NCBI GenBank assembly: GCA_038277395.1
Contig: CM076193.1
Coordinates: 92,457,583-92,521,582, forward strand
Reading direction: 5' to 3'
DNA from: Dryocosmus kuriphilus
Taxonomy: Eukaryota > Arthropoda > Insecta > Hymenoptera > Cynipidae
Length of the DNA: 64,000 nucleotides
Shown: piece by piece, positions 45,265-57,474 of the stretch
Numbering within the stretch: the first letter of the stretch is position 1
How the letters are laid out: every line of letters starts with the position of its first letter
Notes under the pieces: generated by a model
The model's database searches: none
What the model was told of the DNA's origin: nothing
What the model saw: only the letters and a program-made list of their open reading frames with translations
Made by a program: the position numbers and the translations under genes

Positions 45265-46740
45265 TGCGCTCATAATTTTTTATAATCGACTTTTACACTG
45301 TAATTATTTAATATCCTAATTCTTATTTCTAGTTTTACCTTTTTTTTTTATCATTCCCTTCTATTATATATATTTTACATAATTTTTAATAAACATATTT
45401 TTTATAATATTATGTACTGTGTATGTATTCCACTTATTTATCTTCCTCAGCATAGTTAAGTATAAGAAATTGTGAATTTTAATATTCTTTTTAAATATAT
45501 TTCAATTTTGATATTTACTTTTAATTAAAACCATTAAACTAGAATCATAGATCATAGTTATTATTCTCAGTAATAGTTTCATCCATATGCTTGCCCATAA
45601 ATTCTTATTTAGAACACTGTCAGAAACTACCTATTACATACATACGTTTCCTGGAATTCAAACTATTAGATCGCTTCCGATAATATTCTTATCATTATGT
45701 AACACCTCCCACTATACAAGCAATACGTCTCGCGAAGAGGCCCAGACACTTGTACACACATTCCGCGGAGTGGGGGTAGGGGTCACTCACCTGTGCAAAC
45801 AAAGGCTGGCGCCATATGGCCGAGGAGTGGGGGAACTGTCTGGCGCCCAAAGTTGTGTCTTACTACTTCTGTCATTTCATTGCGTCCGTTTCAAGATGTG
45901 CGCTCGGTAATGTAGGCAAATTTTTTGATTTTTTTCAAAACCTTTTTTACAATTATAAACATATTAAGGGCCAGATAAAACTTCCTTCTTCTTTTAGTAT
46001 TTAATTTCCCAACTTTTGAACACCACATCTCATTTTGTGCTTTATGGCTTATGCTATATGTGAATCAAACTCATGCACGGCATTACCCAAATTACTCAGG
46101 ACCAGCGGAAGTTCTCCAAATTCTCCGATAGGCGGCCGGGCTTGTTATAACAGCTGATAATTTTATAACCAAAGTTTCTTTGCTGCATTACAAGTGCAAA
46201 TATTATAGCTTGTAATTTTTGCGTACAATGTCCGTGATAAATGTTTGTGTTTTTTCGTTCCAAGTTTCATGGATAATATTCTCAAAAGTGCTCCATTCGA
46301 AAACTGAAAATCGCGTGCAGTGTCCTGCAATCACGTTCTACAACATGGTTGGTAATCGGTGTTACTCAAGTTTTTTAGTTTTAAAAAATCTGTCTCATCG
46401 CGCGAAGTATGAGCGCGCCTAAGGCGCCCGTCCGTTGGCACTCGCGCTTCGTGCTCGACATTTGACTCGCGTTACGCTCTCGGTGTTTATGGATCGTATA
46501 AACCTTAAATTAAAAATTACAAAAGAAATTATTTTACTCAGGCTCTATCGCCGTTAAGGAATACATTTTCATCATGACACTCGCGCTTCGCGCTCGATAA
46601 TGACATTTTTCTAAAACACATTGTAGATTGGTAAAGTTTTCTTGTGATTTTCAAAATTTTCACAATGCAGGATTTCGATTCTTAAAGGTAAAACCATGAG
46701 TCTTATTAATACATTTTATAGCTCTTTCCAAGGTGAATAA
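45265..46740. other. Right-arm mirror of 7,220-8,700; no gene recognised
   Basis: Contains the splice-donor-like GC patch (45,720-45,880) and the GCGC motif repeats (46,395-46,600). Short frames here (45,587-45,910, 45,816-46,004, 46,219-46,422) are inverted counterparts of unconvincing left-arm frames. Confidence 0.5.
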
Positions 46741-47410
46741 TTCTGCTTGTTAATATTTTCTCATATCTTGCATAGTTTTGCTGAAGAGTGGTTTTCTTTA
46801 TATTTCATAACATATTTCACGAATAACTCAAAAACTACGCGTCTGTTCAAAAAAATGAAAGAGAATAAATTTGTAGATCTTTTTGAGGTGAACAACTTTG
46901 TTTATTATAATTTCTATCGTATCTTGTATAGTTTGGCGGGAAATTGGTATTTTTTATTTTTAATAACATTTTTCTCGATTAAAACAAAAACCGCGCATAT
47001 TATCGAAAAATGGTTAAACTTTGCTTATTATCATTTTTTTCGTATCTTGAATCTTTCGACAAGAAAACATAGTTTTTTGTTTTTAATAACGTTTTCTCGA
47101 TTAAAACAAAAACCGTGCATTTTGTCGAAAAATGGTGAAAACAAAATTTGTAGATTTTTTTAAGATGAACAATTTCACTCTCTACTACTTTTTTCGTATC
47201 TCGCATATTTTAGCCGGAAAATTGATTTTCTTATTTTGTGAAAACCGTTTTTGATGGATAAAACCATAACCACTGGTCAAAAACCGCTGGTTACCGAACT
47301 AGAACTTTCTTTTTACGCCTTAAAGAAATGTGCCAAAGCGCAATCCAATCTGATGATTCTTTCAAAAGTTAACGCGCTATAAATCTAATACCTTCTCTGA
47401 TGAGAATGTA
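46740..47410 (-). repeat. Repeat module, right-arm mirror of 6,545-7,225
   Basis: Three tandem units then the module head in reverse orientation, ending CTTCTCTGATGAGAATG near 47,392-47,408. Confidence 0.8.
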
Positions 47411-49265
47411 AAAAACTTTTTCTACAATTGTAAGTATTTAGGACCAGACGCTCCAAAGTTAGTGCCTTGTATTTATTGTGCCAAATTTTCAAAGCGTTTT
47501 ATTATTCCGTGCAGACATGAGTTTGGACAAAAGGAATACTGATAATACTTACAGTTTTATTTTCCTTCAAAAAACTTTCTCCGAATTTCCAACGAAACAA
47601 AGTAGAGGCTTCAACGTTATTGCCTCTTCTTTCATTTTCCAAACTTTCAGAGCGATACTTTATTTCGTTTGGACATAAGTTGAGACAAACGAAATTCAGG
47701 ACTAGCTTGGTCATGTGACCCACCTTTTACATGGCCTTAAGAGATGTCATACTGCTCAGGAAAATTTTACCCGAATAGCCAGAAAATTCTTAAGTCCGAA
47801 AAAATATGCGGACATAAAAGTCGTGGAAACGAACTTATTTTTGGAGATATCAAGTTTTTCAGGAAGTTTTTATTTGAACATTTGGTATTAACTGAATGTG
47901 AATTTGATGTTGGGGGAAAAAGTTATTTTTGTAAGTCCCAAAAAATGTTTCGGGGTAAAGTTTTGTGTACCAAACTCAATGTGGGAGACATCGAAATTTC
48001 TAATTTCTTTTCTTTCGTAACAAAAAAAAGCTTAAAATTGTTATTATTGGCCCTAAAGTCGTCTTCAGCAACTCAAAGTGCCCCGCGCAGTATTGTGCAC
48101 ATAATTTATTTTAATAATTTACTAGGTTTGCTACAGTAAATTGCCAGGTAATTCACAACCTCAGTTTTCTACACGATATACATTACAGGTAACATAACTT
48201 TTGCAACTGAGTCCTACAATGATGTTATTTCCCGTCGGTAAAATATGTAAATGTATAAAATAAAGTAAATAAATAAAAAGATTTGAGCTTACGAGTTGAG
48301 TGGAGATTTTTAGATTTGAACTGAACTCGAAATTACCTTAAGTTGACTTGAAAAGTCACGATTTCAAATTGAATAAATTTTGCACATCCCTATTGGTTAT
48401 CAAATTACTTTTTAAATAATTGCTATAAAAGATTTAACTCTAAGTTTAATGATTTTGGTTCATTTATCAACACTTTAGTGTATTAGATAAACTTTTTTTT
48501 TCAAATTTTGTGCCTCTACTCGAACCATCCGAATGAAGTTGCCGCGATGGTCACAGCCTTCTTTATAAACGACTGGCAGGGTAGGCAGCTGAAGTTCGCA
48601 CACACTCTCGTTGCCAGCACATGCACGCTCGTCTACGCAACCCTCGATCGTAATTGGTTAATCTTTAATTGTTAATAACTTTTTAATGATGCTTTCCATT
48701 AATTTTTTCATCAGAGTTTTTTATTCAGTTATTAATGAGGAATTTGAATATATAAATATATATTTTGAATACCCGGACACCCTGTGTGTATATGTATATT
48801 ATAATGTTCGTTTGTTCCTAATCGCAAATCTCCAAAAGTTCTCTACCGATTGTTTTGAAATTTTGACACAACGTTGCATTCGCATACACGCGTGTTTTCA
48901 TATTTATAAAATTAATGTATTTATAAAAAAAATGGTAGAAAGAATTAAAAGGTACAGGCGGATATTTTACGGTAATAGGTGCACCATCTGTTAAATGTAA
49001 CAGCAACACACGCAATGGCAGAAGGAATTAAAAAATACAGGCTGATATTTTACGGTAATAGGTAATAGGTCTCCATAAGTTCTCTACCGACCATTTTGAA
49101 ATTTCGACACAACGTTGCATTCGCATATTATATTTAGAAAATTCATGTATTTATAAAAAGAAATGGTAGAATGAATTAAAAGATACAGGCTGATATTTTA
49201 CGGTAATAGGTACGCCATCTGTTAAATGTAACAGCAACCCACGCAGTGGTGGAAAGAATTAAAAG
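47411..49265. other. Right-arm mirror of 4,662-6,540; repeats, no gene recognised
   Basis: Holds the ~235-bp tandem units (about 48,810-49,260) and the ACACCCTGTGTGT terminus-like sequence near 48,778. No supported gene. Confidence 0.55.
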
Positions 49266-51309
49266 TAGTGTTCTACCGAAGGTCATTTTTTGGCCGAAGC
49301 CTATTGTTCGGCTCTTGTCATAACATTCGGACAAAGCCGAAGCCGAAGGTTAAAAAATTAGATATCTTAGACAAAAATCCGACTTAAGTTGAAACTGTTT
49401 CTGAAATTGCACCATTACGAAAAAATATAAAAACTTTTCTTCATATTTATTTATTAGAATAATACCATGTAATAAGTATAGTGAATAGTACTACGTACTA
49501 TGTTATGTCACATAACATAGTACCAAACCAGGTTTTGAGCAGTGCTGCTAGGTTGCCATAACAGAAGTCTTCATATTTTCCAGATTATTCTTCAGAAATC
49601 TTCAGACTTTTTTGAAAAATGTCTTCAGATCTTTTCAAAAAATCTTCAGATTTTAAAGGCCCATTTTTAGTAATATTCACAATGCTATTATGAACGACAA
49701 CTATTTAAGTTGCAAATACCGCAAGTAGTCTTATAAATTGAGCAACAAAATACGAATTGGAATAAATTTAAGCTAAAAATTCCAAGTATAACTATAGAAC
49801 TAATTATTTCCTTAAAGGAATATATATATGAATTTTAGTTTCTACATTCCAACTTTGTTTACTTTTTTCGTACTTTTTTCAGTAAAGTGATATAAAAAAT
49901 TGTTCGCGCCAACAAGTTTCAATTTTGTTTCAATAAAACATACAGAGTTATCCAAATTCAAGGTAATTGGTTCTCTAAAGATTTTAAATACATCAGCGGA
50001 TTTCAATAAATTTCAAGGAATTTCAAAGAATTATAAAGAATTTTCAAGAAATTTGGGCGATTTCGTCAGACATCATAAAAAGTTTACGGAATTTCAAATG
50101 ACTTCAAAGATCTCCAAGATTTTCAAACATATCACCGGATTTTAAGAGATTGTAAAATATTTCAACGGATTTCGAGGGATTTTCACGGATTTTAAGACAT
50201 TTCAAAATAATTTATCCAATTTTGAAAGATTTATATAGATTTCCAAACATTTTCACTAAATTTAAGGAATTTCAACGGTTTCAAGGAGGTTCTTAAGACT
50301 TCCCGAAACTCGAAGAGATTTTAGACTAATTCAAAATTTCCAAGCATTTCAGGCAACTTAAGAAATTTCAAAAGATTTTAAAGGTCTATCGAGGATTTAA
50401 GGGGGTTTCAAAGAATTTTTTGGGATTTTACGTTATTTCCAAAGATGCTGAAGCTTTTAAAGTATTTTAACGGATTCAAAAGAATTTCAAGGGATTTCAA
50501 AGAACTTTTTAGCATTTACAAAGATTTTAACGGATTTGAATGTGTTTCAATGAATTCCAAAACATTTAAAGGATTTTTTTTCGATTTCCAAGAATTCAAA
50601 TATTTCAAGAGATTTCAAACGATTTCTACTTATTTCAATGGATTTTTACGATTTCCAAAGATTTCAGGACATGCTAAAATATTTCAAGGAACTTCACGAG
50701 ATGCAAAGAATTTTATTGAATCTCAAAGGATTTCCGGAAACTTAAAAAATTTCTAGTGGTTTGAAATCCTAGCATTTTGTTTTGCTTTTTATTATTTTAC
50801 GAATAAAAGGAACACAAACGCAAAACTTACAGTTATTAGAAGCTTTTAAAAGCTTCAGCCTTTAAAAATTTTCGAGTTGCGATTGGTTCCTTTTAGCTAA
50901 TTTGGCAAATTTGGTACAAACAATAAAAAACCATGGAGCATTGAAAAAAATCTTCAGATTACGATCAAATATCTTCAGGTTCTTCAGAAATCCGAGATAT
51001 CTAAAAATTTCTGCTAATGTGAAGAAAAAATCCGTAGATTTGGCAACACTGGTTTTGAGTAATGCAAGTCAAGTGCGGGGAGAGACGGACATGCAGCGCC
51101 ATCGAACGGTGACGATCTCCCATTACAGTAAACACCCCTTGGTGTCACGCGAACTGCACATTCGTACTAGTTCGTTCATTTTCGACGGTTAAATACAAAA
51201 CTTCGGCTTCGATCAAACCTTCGGCTGATTTTGGCCGAAGCCGAATGTGTGGCCGAAGGTGCCCTTTTTGGCCGAAGGTAGCCGAAGCCGAAACTTCAGT
51301 CGGACACTA
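49266..51309. mobile_element. Outer hAT-type element (right arm)
   Basis: TAGTGTTCTACC...GTCGGACACTA ends, flanked by ATTAAAAG (49,258-49,265) and ATTTAAAG (51,310-51,317), the same imperfect 8-bp duplication as on the left. It is 25 bp shorter than the left copy. Confidence 0.8.
49540..51051. mobile_element. Inner hAT-type element (right arm)
   Basis: CAGTGCTGC...GGCAACACTG ends with perfect GTTTTGAG duplications at 49,532-49,539 and 51,052-51,059. The interior TTGAAATC minisatellite is at about 49,950-50,755. Confidence 0.9.
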
Positions 51310-51571
51310 ATTTAAAGAAACATTCTGATATTTTATAGTAATAGGTGCGCCATCTGTTGAATGTAACAGCAACACACGCAATATTAAACATTGTTTATGT
51401 TTCGCATAGACCAATCATTTAAGAAAACGATACTGCGCAACCGTGAAAAATATATAGCACTTCCGGGAGTTTCGAGGTACTTTTGCGATGAGATGTATGT
51501 ATGAATAGTAAATATTCATTTTAAAAAATATATTTAGACCAACTGGAATACAAAAAACTTTCTACCAAAAA

Positions 51572-51943
51572 ATGTCTGATTTGCCAGGAGAAAATCCACT
51601 GAAAAGGAAAAAGATTGGTACGGACAGGAAGTGTCGTTTTGGAAATTGTAAAAGTGATACCCGGCGCAAGTCGTACTTGGAGTGTAATTATTATTTTATT
51701 TCATTTCCAAAACCGTGTTTAGTATTTCGAAAGGGTAACATTGCTGAAGAATTATTGAAAATCCATATTAAAAATGGCGCGGAATGCAGAAAAAGTGATA
51801 TGTGGGTGAGGGTATGTGCGCGCCGGGATAAGTATTTCTGTAGCATGAAGAATGTAAACAAAGATACTTACATATATTTGCTCATTGCATTTTGTGGGAG
51901 AAAGAAAGTGGAGCCAGCAACAAAATTTCAAGGTGAAAATTAA
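51572..51943 (+). pseudogene. THAP-type zinc-finger fragment (right arm)
   Basis: Identical to the left copy through residue about 104 (CRFGNC, FISFPKP, WVRVCAR), then in a different frame because a T run is one base shorter at about 51,885. The left copy reads a His-Cys-Ile-Phe stretch at this point, closer to the family pattern. No transposase domain follows. The translation start lies about 65 bp after a repeat monomer ending near 51,390 and a small AT-rich leader. Confidence 0.55.
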
Positions 51944-52938
51944 AACTCTGTTATCCCAGTAAAAAAGAACGTATTGGAAAGAATGAGGAAGAATGTGCTA
52001 AGAGCCATCGTGAATCCCGCTTTGCGATAATTTCGAATTGGAACCATTTAGCAATTCGTGCAAATTCGACACAAAGTGATCGAATTCACGTCAATGCTGG
52101 TCAATACGTCTCAATTCGAGAGAGTGAATTCTCCCCCCCCCCCCCCCCTCTCTCTTTCACACTCTCTCTCATTATTAGGCTTGACCTTTATCACGTATTA
52201 GATCCCCATGTTGTTAAATTCTTCTCAATGCGAATCGATTTTTTTCGTTGAATCAGAAAGCAAAATTGAAAAGAGTTAAAGCCTTAATTCTTCTCAATAC
52301 GTTCTTTTTTACTGGGATATATTTGGAGACGGCGAAAGAAGTAATTTTAAGTGTTGCATATGAAACGCGTGCCTATAGAGTATTTTACAATTTAAATCAT
52401 TTTTTTTGAAAAAATTCCACAACACGAAACCTATACAAATATCAGAATTACTGTTCATGTTGATATTAATTCAGCAATTATTCCACATTGCTACTACTGG
52501 TATTTTGCAAAATCTACATGAATTTGTAAATTGACAACCCAATTATAATGACCGCTATTATAATTCAGTTTCCACTGAATGTTTTGGAAACACTTTATGA
52601 AGCTTTATTTAATTTCTTTAATCCGCTAAGATAATTGCGCTTTTATATATAAAAAACAAAGTTTTTTTAACGAGTCCGACCAGGCGACTACAATATGCGA
52701 TGTAAATATAACCTGCATTCTACATACCGGTCAACAAGTTGCTGCTTTTTTCCTTTGATACATTGTTTCCTGCACTTCAACCAGCTTTTCAAGTGACAAA
52801 TGGTGTTCTCTTCTATCTTTTTATGCAGTAATTCAGCACCTGGCACATCTTTTTCAGTTAGTTTTACATTGAAATTGGGTATGATAGTGTACATCTTTAA
52901 CGAAAATAGGCTCGAAACATTCAAATGTGCTCTCAGTG
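51944..52938. other. Right-arm mirror of 930-1,960; no gene recognised
   Basis: Includes the C/CT microsatellite (52,131-52,170). The short frame 52,688-52,924 has no motif. Confidence 0.55.
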
Positions 52939-54239
52939 CCCTGCTTAAAAAAAACCGTTAGAACCCAGATAAACCCTGATAGAACATGGGTTTCTACCAG
53001 GGTAAACCTGGAGTCCTATATGGATTTTGCAAACAAGTCCACATGGGTTCTAAAAGGGTTCTAAGTGGGACGAACAATTTTCTGTAAATGGGTTCTGCCT
53101 GGATGTCAAACAGGACGTATCTGGGTCTAAGAAGAGTTCTACCTGGGTGCATACGGGTTCTAAACGGGACAAACCTGCTTAGAGCCTGATACGACCTGGT
53201 TGAAATCCAGGTTGAATAAAATTTTCGTTCCCATATAGAACCCAGATAGAACCCTGTTGCAAAATCCATATAGGACCCCTGGTTTACCCTCATAGAAACC
53301 CATGATCTATCGGTGTTCTATCTGGGCTCTAATGGATTTTTAAGCATGGAATATCTTTACCTGGTTTCTACATGGGTCTTATCCGGTTCATCAAAACACT
53401 TGTACCCAGTACATATATGTGCTGTGAAAGCACCAAAAAAGGGATCGATGACGATCAAACAGATGTATTGTATACATCTTTTCTATATAACAATGGTGAA
53501 AAATTGTGGCTAACTTATAACTCCGACGATCGATTCCTATTGTGAGACAATAATCCCTACGATCTTGGCGGAATTGTCCTGAACTACCATAGAAAACCAG
53601 AATTATAATTTCTGTTCCCAAGTAGAACCACGCTACACCCTTGTAGGAGACCGGAATGCACATGAAAACATATTTATCGATTTATGTCCCTTTACCAACC
53701 CATGTAGACCCTGTTAGAAACCCATACATGTGCTTTACGGAACCCCAGGTGGAACCACGCTACACCCTTGTAGGAGACCGGAATGCACATTGAAAATTTA
53801 TCGATCCATTTCCCTTTAAGAACCCATGTAGACCCTGTTAGAAACCCATACGTGTGTTTTACAGAACCGCAGGTAGAACCACGCTACACCCTTGTAGGAG
53901 ACCGGGATGCACATTGGAAATTAATTTTTATATAAATACGGCAGATGGGTTCCAGGTAGACCCTGTTAGGTCCCCAGTTAGGAAAAATAATAATTAATTT
54001 CTGGTACCAACTCCCCACGCTGAACCCTGTTAGACCCTGTTAGGTCCCCAATTAGGAAAATAATAATTAATTTCTGGTACCAAATCCCCATGTAGAACCC
54101 TGTTAGACCCTGTTAGAATTCCGTAAACATGTTCCTGAGTGCCCAGTAGAACCCTGTTAGGTCAGTGTTAAGCCCAGTTAGACCCATGTAGAACCCACCT
54201 GGGTTCCATTCCGGTTTCTAACGGTTTTTTTAAGCAGGG
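52939..54239. mobile_element. GGGTTCTA-rich element with CCCTGCTTAAAAAAA terminal inverted repeats
   Basis: The stretch starts CCCTGCTTAAAAAAAACCGT (52,939) and ends with the inverse, ACGGTTTTTTTAAGCAGGG (54,239), giving terminal inverted repeats of about 24 bp. The 1.3-kb interior is degenerate repeats of TAGAACCC-type units plus ~130-bp direct repeats (about 53,625-53,920, with GAGACCGGAATGCACAT three times) and CCTGTTAGGTCCCCA units. No coding frame belongs to a transposase. I could not find a convincing target-site duplication, so the superfamily is unknown. Confidence 0.7.
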
Positions 54240-54769
54240 TGTCATGGCGGTGCCTAAGCTTCTCCTCTTAAATTAAAAGGTCTATTGCGTGCTTTTTAAC
54301 AGTTATTCTTACTCAGCATTCTCAATGTTTCCGATTACATTGATTTATTTTTATTTCCATATAATTATTTTGTGTTATATTGCGTTGGAATTACACAAAT
54401 TGCTTCTCACATGGGCAATTATATGTTGTTCCATTCGTATATCCGTGTGATTTTATAAAAAAGGCGGGGGATCATGCGGTTTAGATCTATACACAGAGCC
54501 AATTTCAGAATCATGCGGTTTAGATCTATACAAAGATTGCTTCTCCGGGGGAGGGGGGGGGGGGGGGGGGGGGGGGAGTTGATCTTGGTGGTAATATGGT
54601 CACTCTTTAGAATAATGCACTTTAGAGTGCAAGAGTCGGCAAACCAGGACAATCTCTTATATCACCACAGAAAATGAAACAACAAAAAATATTGTACACC
54701 CACAAGTATTGTCAAATTAAACATATCAGGAACGTGTGCTTTCTATTTTTTACTTCCTCATCTCAATGA
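54240..54769. other. Flanking DNA: two short direct repeats and a G tract; no gene
   Basis: ATCATGCGGTTTAGATCTAT occurs twice, 40 bp apart (about 54,471 and 54,511), followed by a G tract (54,549-54,577). The frames across the G tract are artefacts. Confidence 0.7.
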
Positions 54770-55360
54770 GGTGGTATTAGTTTTATGCGAAAACTGACTT
54801 TCGCAAATTTCATCAAACCTCCACGTTTTGAGACCCCCTGAATCCGAAAAAACGGTTTTTACGACGGTGTCTGTCTGTTGTCGTTGTCGGCGCCTGTGGT
54901 CACGATAACTTTCGAAGGACTAATCGGATTGGATTGTGCTTTGGCACAATTCTTCAGGGTGCAAAAAGAAAGGACGAGTTCGTTAACCAGCGATTTTTGA
55001 CCAGTAGTTATGGTTTTATCCATTAAAAACAGTTTTCACAAAATTAAAAAATCCATTTTCCGACTAAAAGATGCAAGACACGAAAAAAAGTATAATAAAC
55101 AAAGTTATTCACCACAAAAAGGTCTAAAAATTTTCTTCCTATCATTTTTTTGAACAGACGCGTAGTTTTTGAGTTATTCATGAAATATTTTATTAAATAC
55201 AAACAAATCCACTTTACAGCAAAACTATGCGAGGTGCGAGAAAATATTAACAAGCAAAATTGTTCACCTTAAAAAGATTTACAAATTTTCTTTAAACTAT
55301 TTTTTGATCCAACGCATAGTTTATTCATGAAACGTATAATAGTTGTTTTAATAAAAAAAT
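54770..55360 (+). repeat. Repeat module, flank copy 1
   Basis: CTCATCTCAATGAGG head, CTCCACGTTTTGAGACC, a shortened GTCTGTCTG tract, then about two tandem units. Unlike the arm copies, the head here carries TTTATGCGAAAACTGACTTT. Confidence 0.8.
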
Positions 55361-55534
55361 ACACTATCATAAAGTTAATATAAAGGTATTCAAAGTTATT
55401 GAAAAATCTGCCCGCTACTCAGGCGCATTCTCATCATGTTTCTAACGCTTGCCAGTCGAGTAAAGTATACAAAAAAAGTGAATTTCTTCATTTTTTACAT
55501 AGTTTGATTTAAAAATGCAATTTTTTACATTCTC

Positions 55535-55940
55535 ATCTCTATGAGGAGGTATTAGTTTTATGCGAAAACTGACTTTCGCAGATTTCATCAAACCTCCACG
55601 TTTTGAGACCCCCTGAATCCGAAAAAACGGTTTTTACGACGGCGTCTGTCTGTCTGTCGTTGTCGTCGTCGGCGTCTGTGGTCGCGATAACTTTCGAAGG
55701 ACTAATCGGATTGGATTGTGCTTTGGCACACTTCTTCAGGGTGCAGAAAGAAAGGACGTGTTCGTTAACCAGTGATTTTTGACAAGTTGTTATGGTTTTA
55801 TCCATCAAAAACGGTTTTCACAAAATTAAAGAAATCCATTTTCCGGCTAAAATATGCAAGATACGAAAAAAATTATAATAAGCAAAGTTGTTCACCACAA
55901 AAAGATCTACAAATTTTCTTTCTATCAATTTTTTGAACGG
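55535..55940 (+). repeat. Repeat module, flank copy 2
   Basis: A direct repeat of 54,770 onward at a distance of about 765 bp, with a longer GTC tract and only one tandem unit before it is cut at about 55,945. Confidence 0.8.
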
Positions 55941-55984
55941 ACGCGTAAGTAGGTATATAGGGTCGGTTCTGGATGCAAATTCCT

Positions 55985-56505
55985 ACCTTACCGGCTTTCT
56001 AGAACTTCGAGAGCTGTAGTGGTAAATGTCCGTGCTAAGCTTCTAGAATGTTCGATGTGACGTCACTAAGCACGAAATTGTCGAAAACAACTTCCCCTTC
56101 CCCCTCCGGCCCCTCTATCGCCCATAACCTTCTAGAATATTCTCGATGATATCATTTACTACGTAATTGCGAGACACGAAATTGATGAAAAAAACAACCT
56201 CCCCTTCCCCCTCCGACCCTTCTAACCCCTATAAGCTTCTAGAAATTCTCTCGATGATCTCATTAAACTACGTATCAAAACGTTTAATCGCAGACGCATC
56301 TGACGCGTGTAGAACCTTCTAGAACTTTAAGATAAAGAGGTGAATAAATTTCTCTCTCCCTCTCTCCATTAGCTTCTAGAAAATATATGGGATGATCTCA
56401 TTAAACAACGCAATACATTTACGTTTGAAAAACGTTTAATTGCAGACGCGTCTGAACCTGTAGACAATTCTAGAACTTTAAGATAAAGAGGGAGATACAT
56501 TAGTA
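55985..56505 (+). repeat. Tandem array with seven TTCTAGA(A) heat-shock-element-like sites
   Basis: Degenerate units of roughly 90-170 bp, each with TTCTAGAA or ATTCTAGAAC, TTCCCCTTCCCCCTCCG and TCGATGAT(A/C)TCATT blocks. Sites lie near 56,003, 56,041, 56,132, 56,230, 56,309, 56,375 and 56,471. Two have the full three-unit spacing TTCnnGAAnnTTC (about 56,041 and 56,132), the consensus bound by heat-shock factor. Whether it acts as one is unknown. Confidence 0.75.
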
Positions 56506-57474
56506 GACAAAGATAGTACCTATATTAATTTTAAATATATAAGTACATTTCTCGAGATTATATTTCCATGTTGATTTTAGAAATATTGATCTAAGCGCTG
56601 ACCAAATAATACTCCACTCAATTTATTGAAATTAATGACCGAAGAAAGAATAACACAATTTAGATTCTAAATTTCATTCGATTATTTTATTTAATGACTC
56701 ATTTTTATTATTTTCCAGCATCATTTTAAATGAACGAATTTAGTTCTCGATGTGTAATACAATACGCTATAAACATTTTTTGCGAAGCCTGAGATAAGAC
56801 GGCATGCATTATTTTATTCAATATTTTACGAACATTCTTTTCATAGCAACTTTAATACAAATCAAGAGTACGTTCCCCAATGTGATACATTCGATTCTTT
56901 TAGAAGAGTTTTTAGCAGTAGAATTAGATGTAAATAGTATTTTGGTGTACAATTTCAATAACATCCTTAGCGATAAAGTTTTCGAGGGTATCATATTACA
57001 GTAAACTGCATTATATTGTACTATTTAGTAGAGAGACGTATGAATCTCCAGAATGTTTCACATGCCCGTGCTAAAACCATGCAATGCCATCTGTTTTTTC
57101 TTTTGGAAAAATTAAAGTATGATATCAGTAGTGCCATCTGTCTCCTTTTAGAAGCACTAAATATGGAATCTGTAAAAACATCTCCTTCTCTCTCTCCCAA
57201 TCTCTCACTCTCTATCATAAGCTCTTCATTATTTTTCACCTCGATGCATATCACATGTAATACGACACTCAACATTTGCGAGGTTTAAAATAAGACATTA
57301 TAAGGCATTTTATTAAGAATAATGATTTTACTCTCTCTAAAGCTACTGTGTAATATAATTTATTAGAAAATATTTGTAGCCAATCAACTAGCATATGGGT
57401 AAAAAAAATGCATCTAAAGAAATGAATCCTTTCTAATGGTCAGAGATTACATGTTGCATGTCACAATAATATAA
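56506..57474. other. No gene recognised; partial copy of the downstream repeat
   Basis: CATCCTTAGCGATAAAGTTT near 56,962 matches the start of the repeat units at 57,520 and 58,346. Frames at 57,016-57,288 and 57,021-57,275 oppose each other over a CTCTCTC-rich patch. Confidence 0.5.

Larger units (their letters stand above)
34140..53851 (-). repeat. Right arm of the giant inverted repeat
   Basis: This is the reverse complement of 1-19,352, carrying every arm feature in mirror order: TA microsatellite, fold-back repeats, LINE ORF1, repeat modules, nested hAT elements, THAP fragment and GGGTTCTA repeats. The LINE ORF1 is one open frame here and broken into three on the left. The THAP fragment differs between arms in T-run and G-run lengths. 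The match can be followed to 53,851, which pairs with window base 1; it may extend to the end of the GGGTTCTA element at 54,239. Confidence 0.93.

Noticed and set aside
54474..54677. 67-residue frame with a glycine run
   Set aside because: Reads the G tract at 54,549-54,577.
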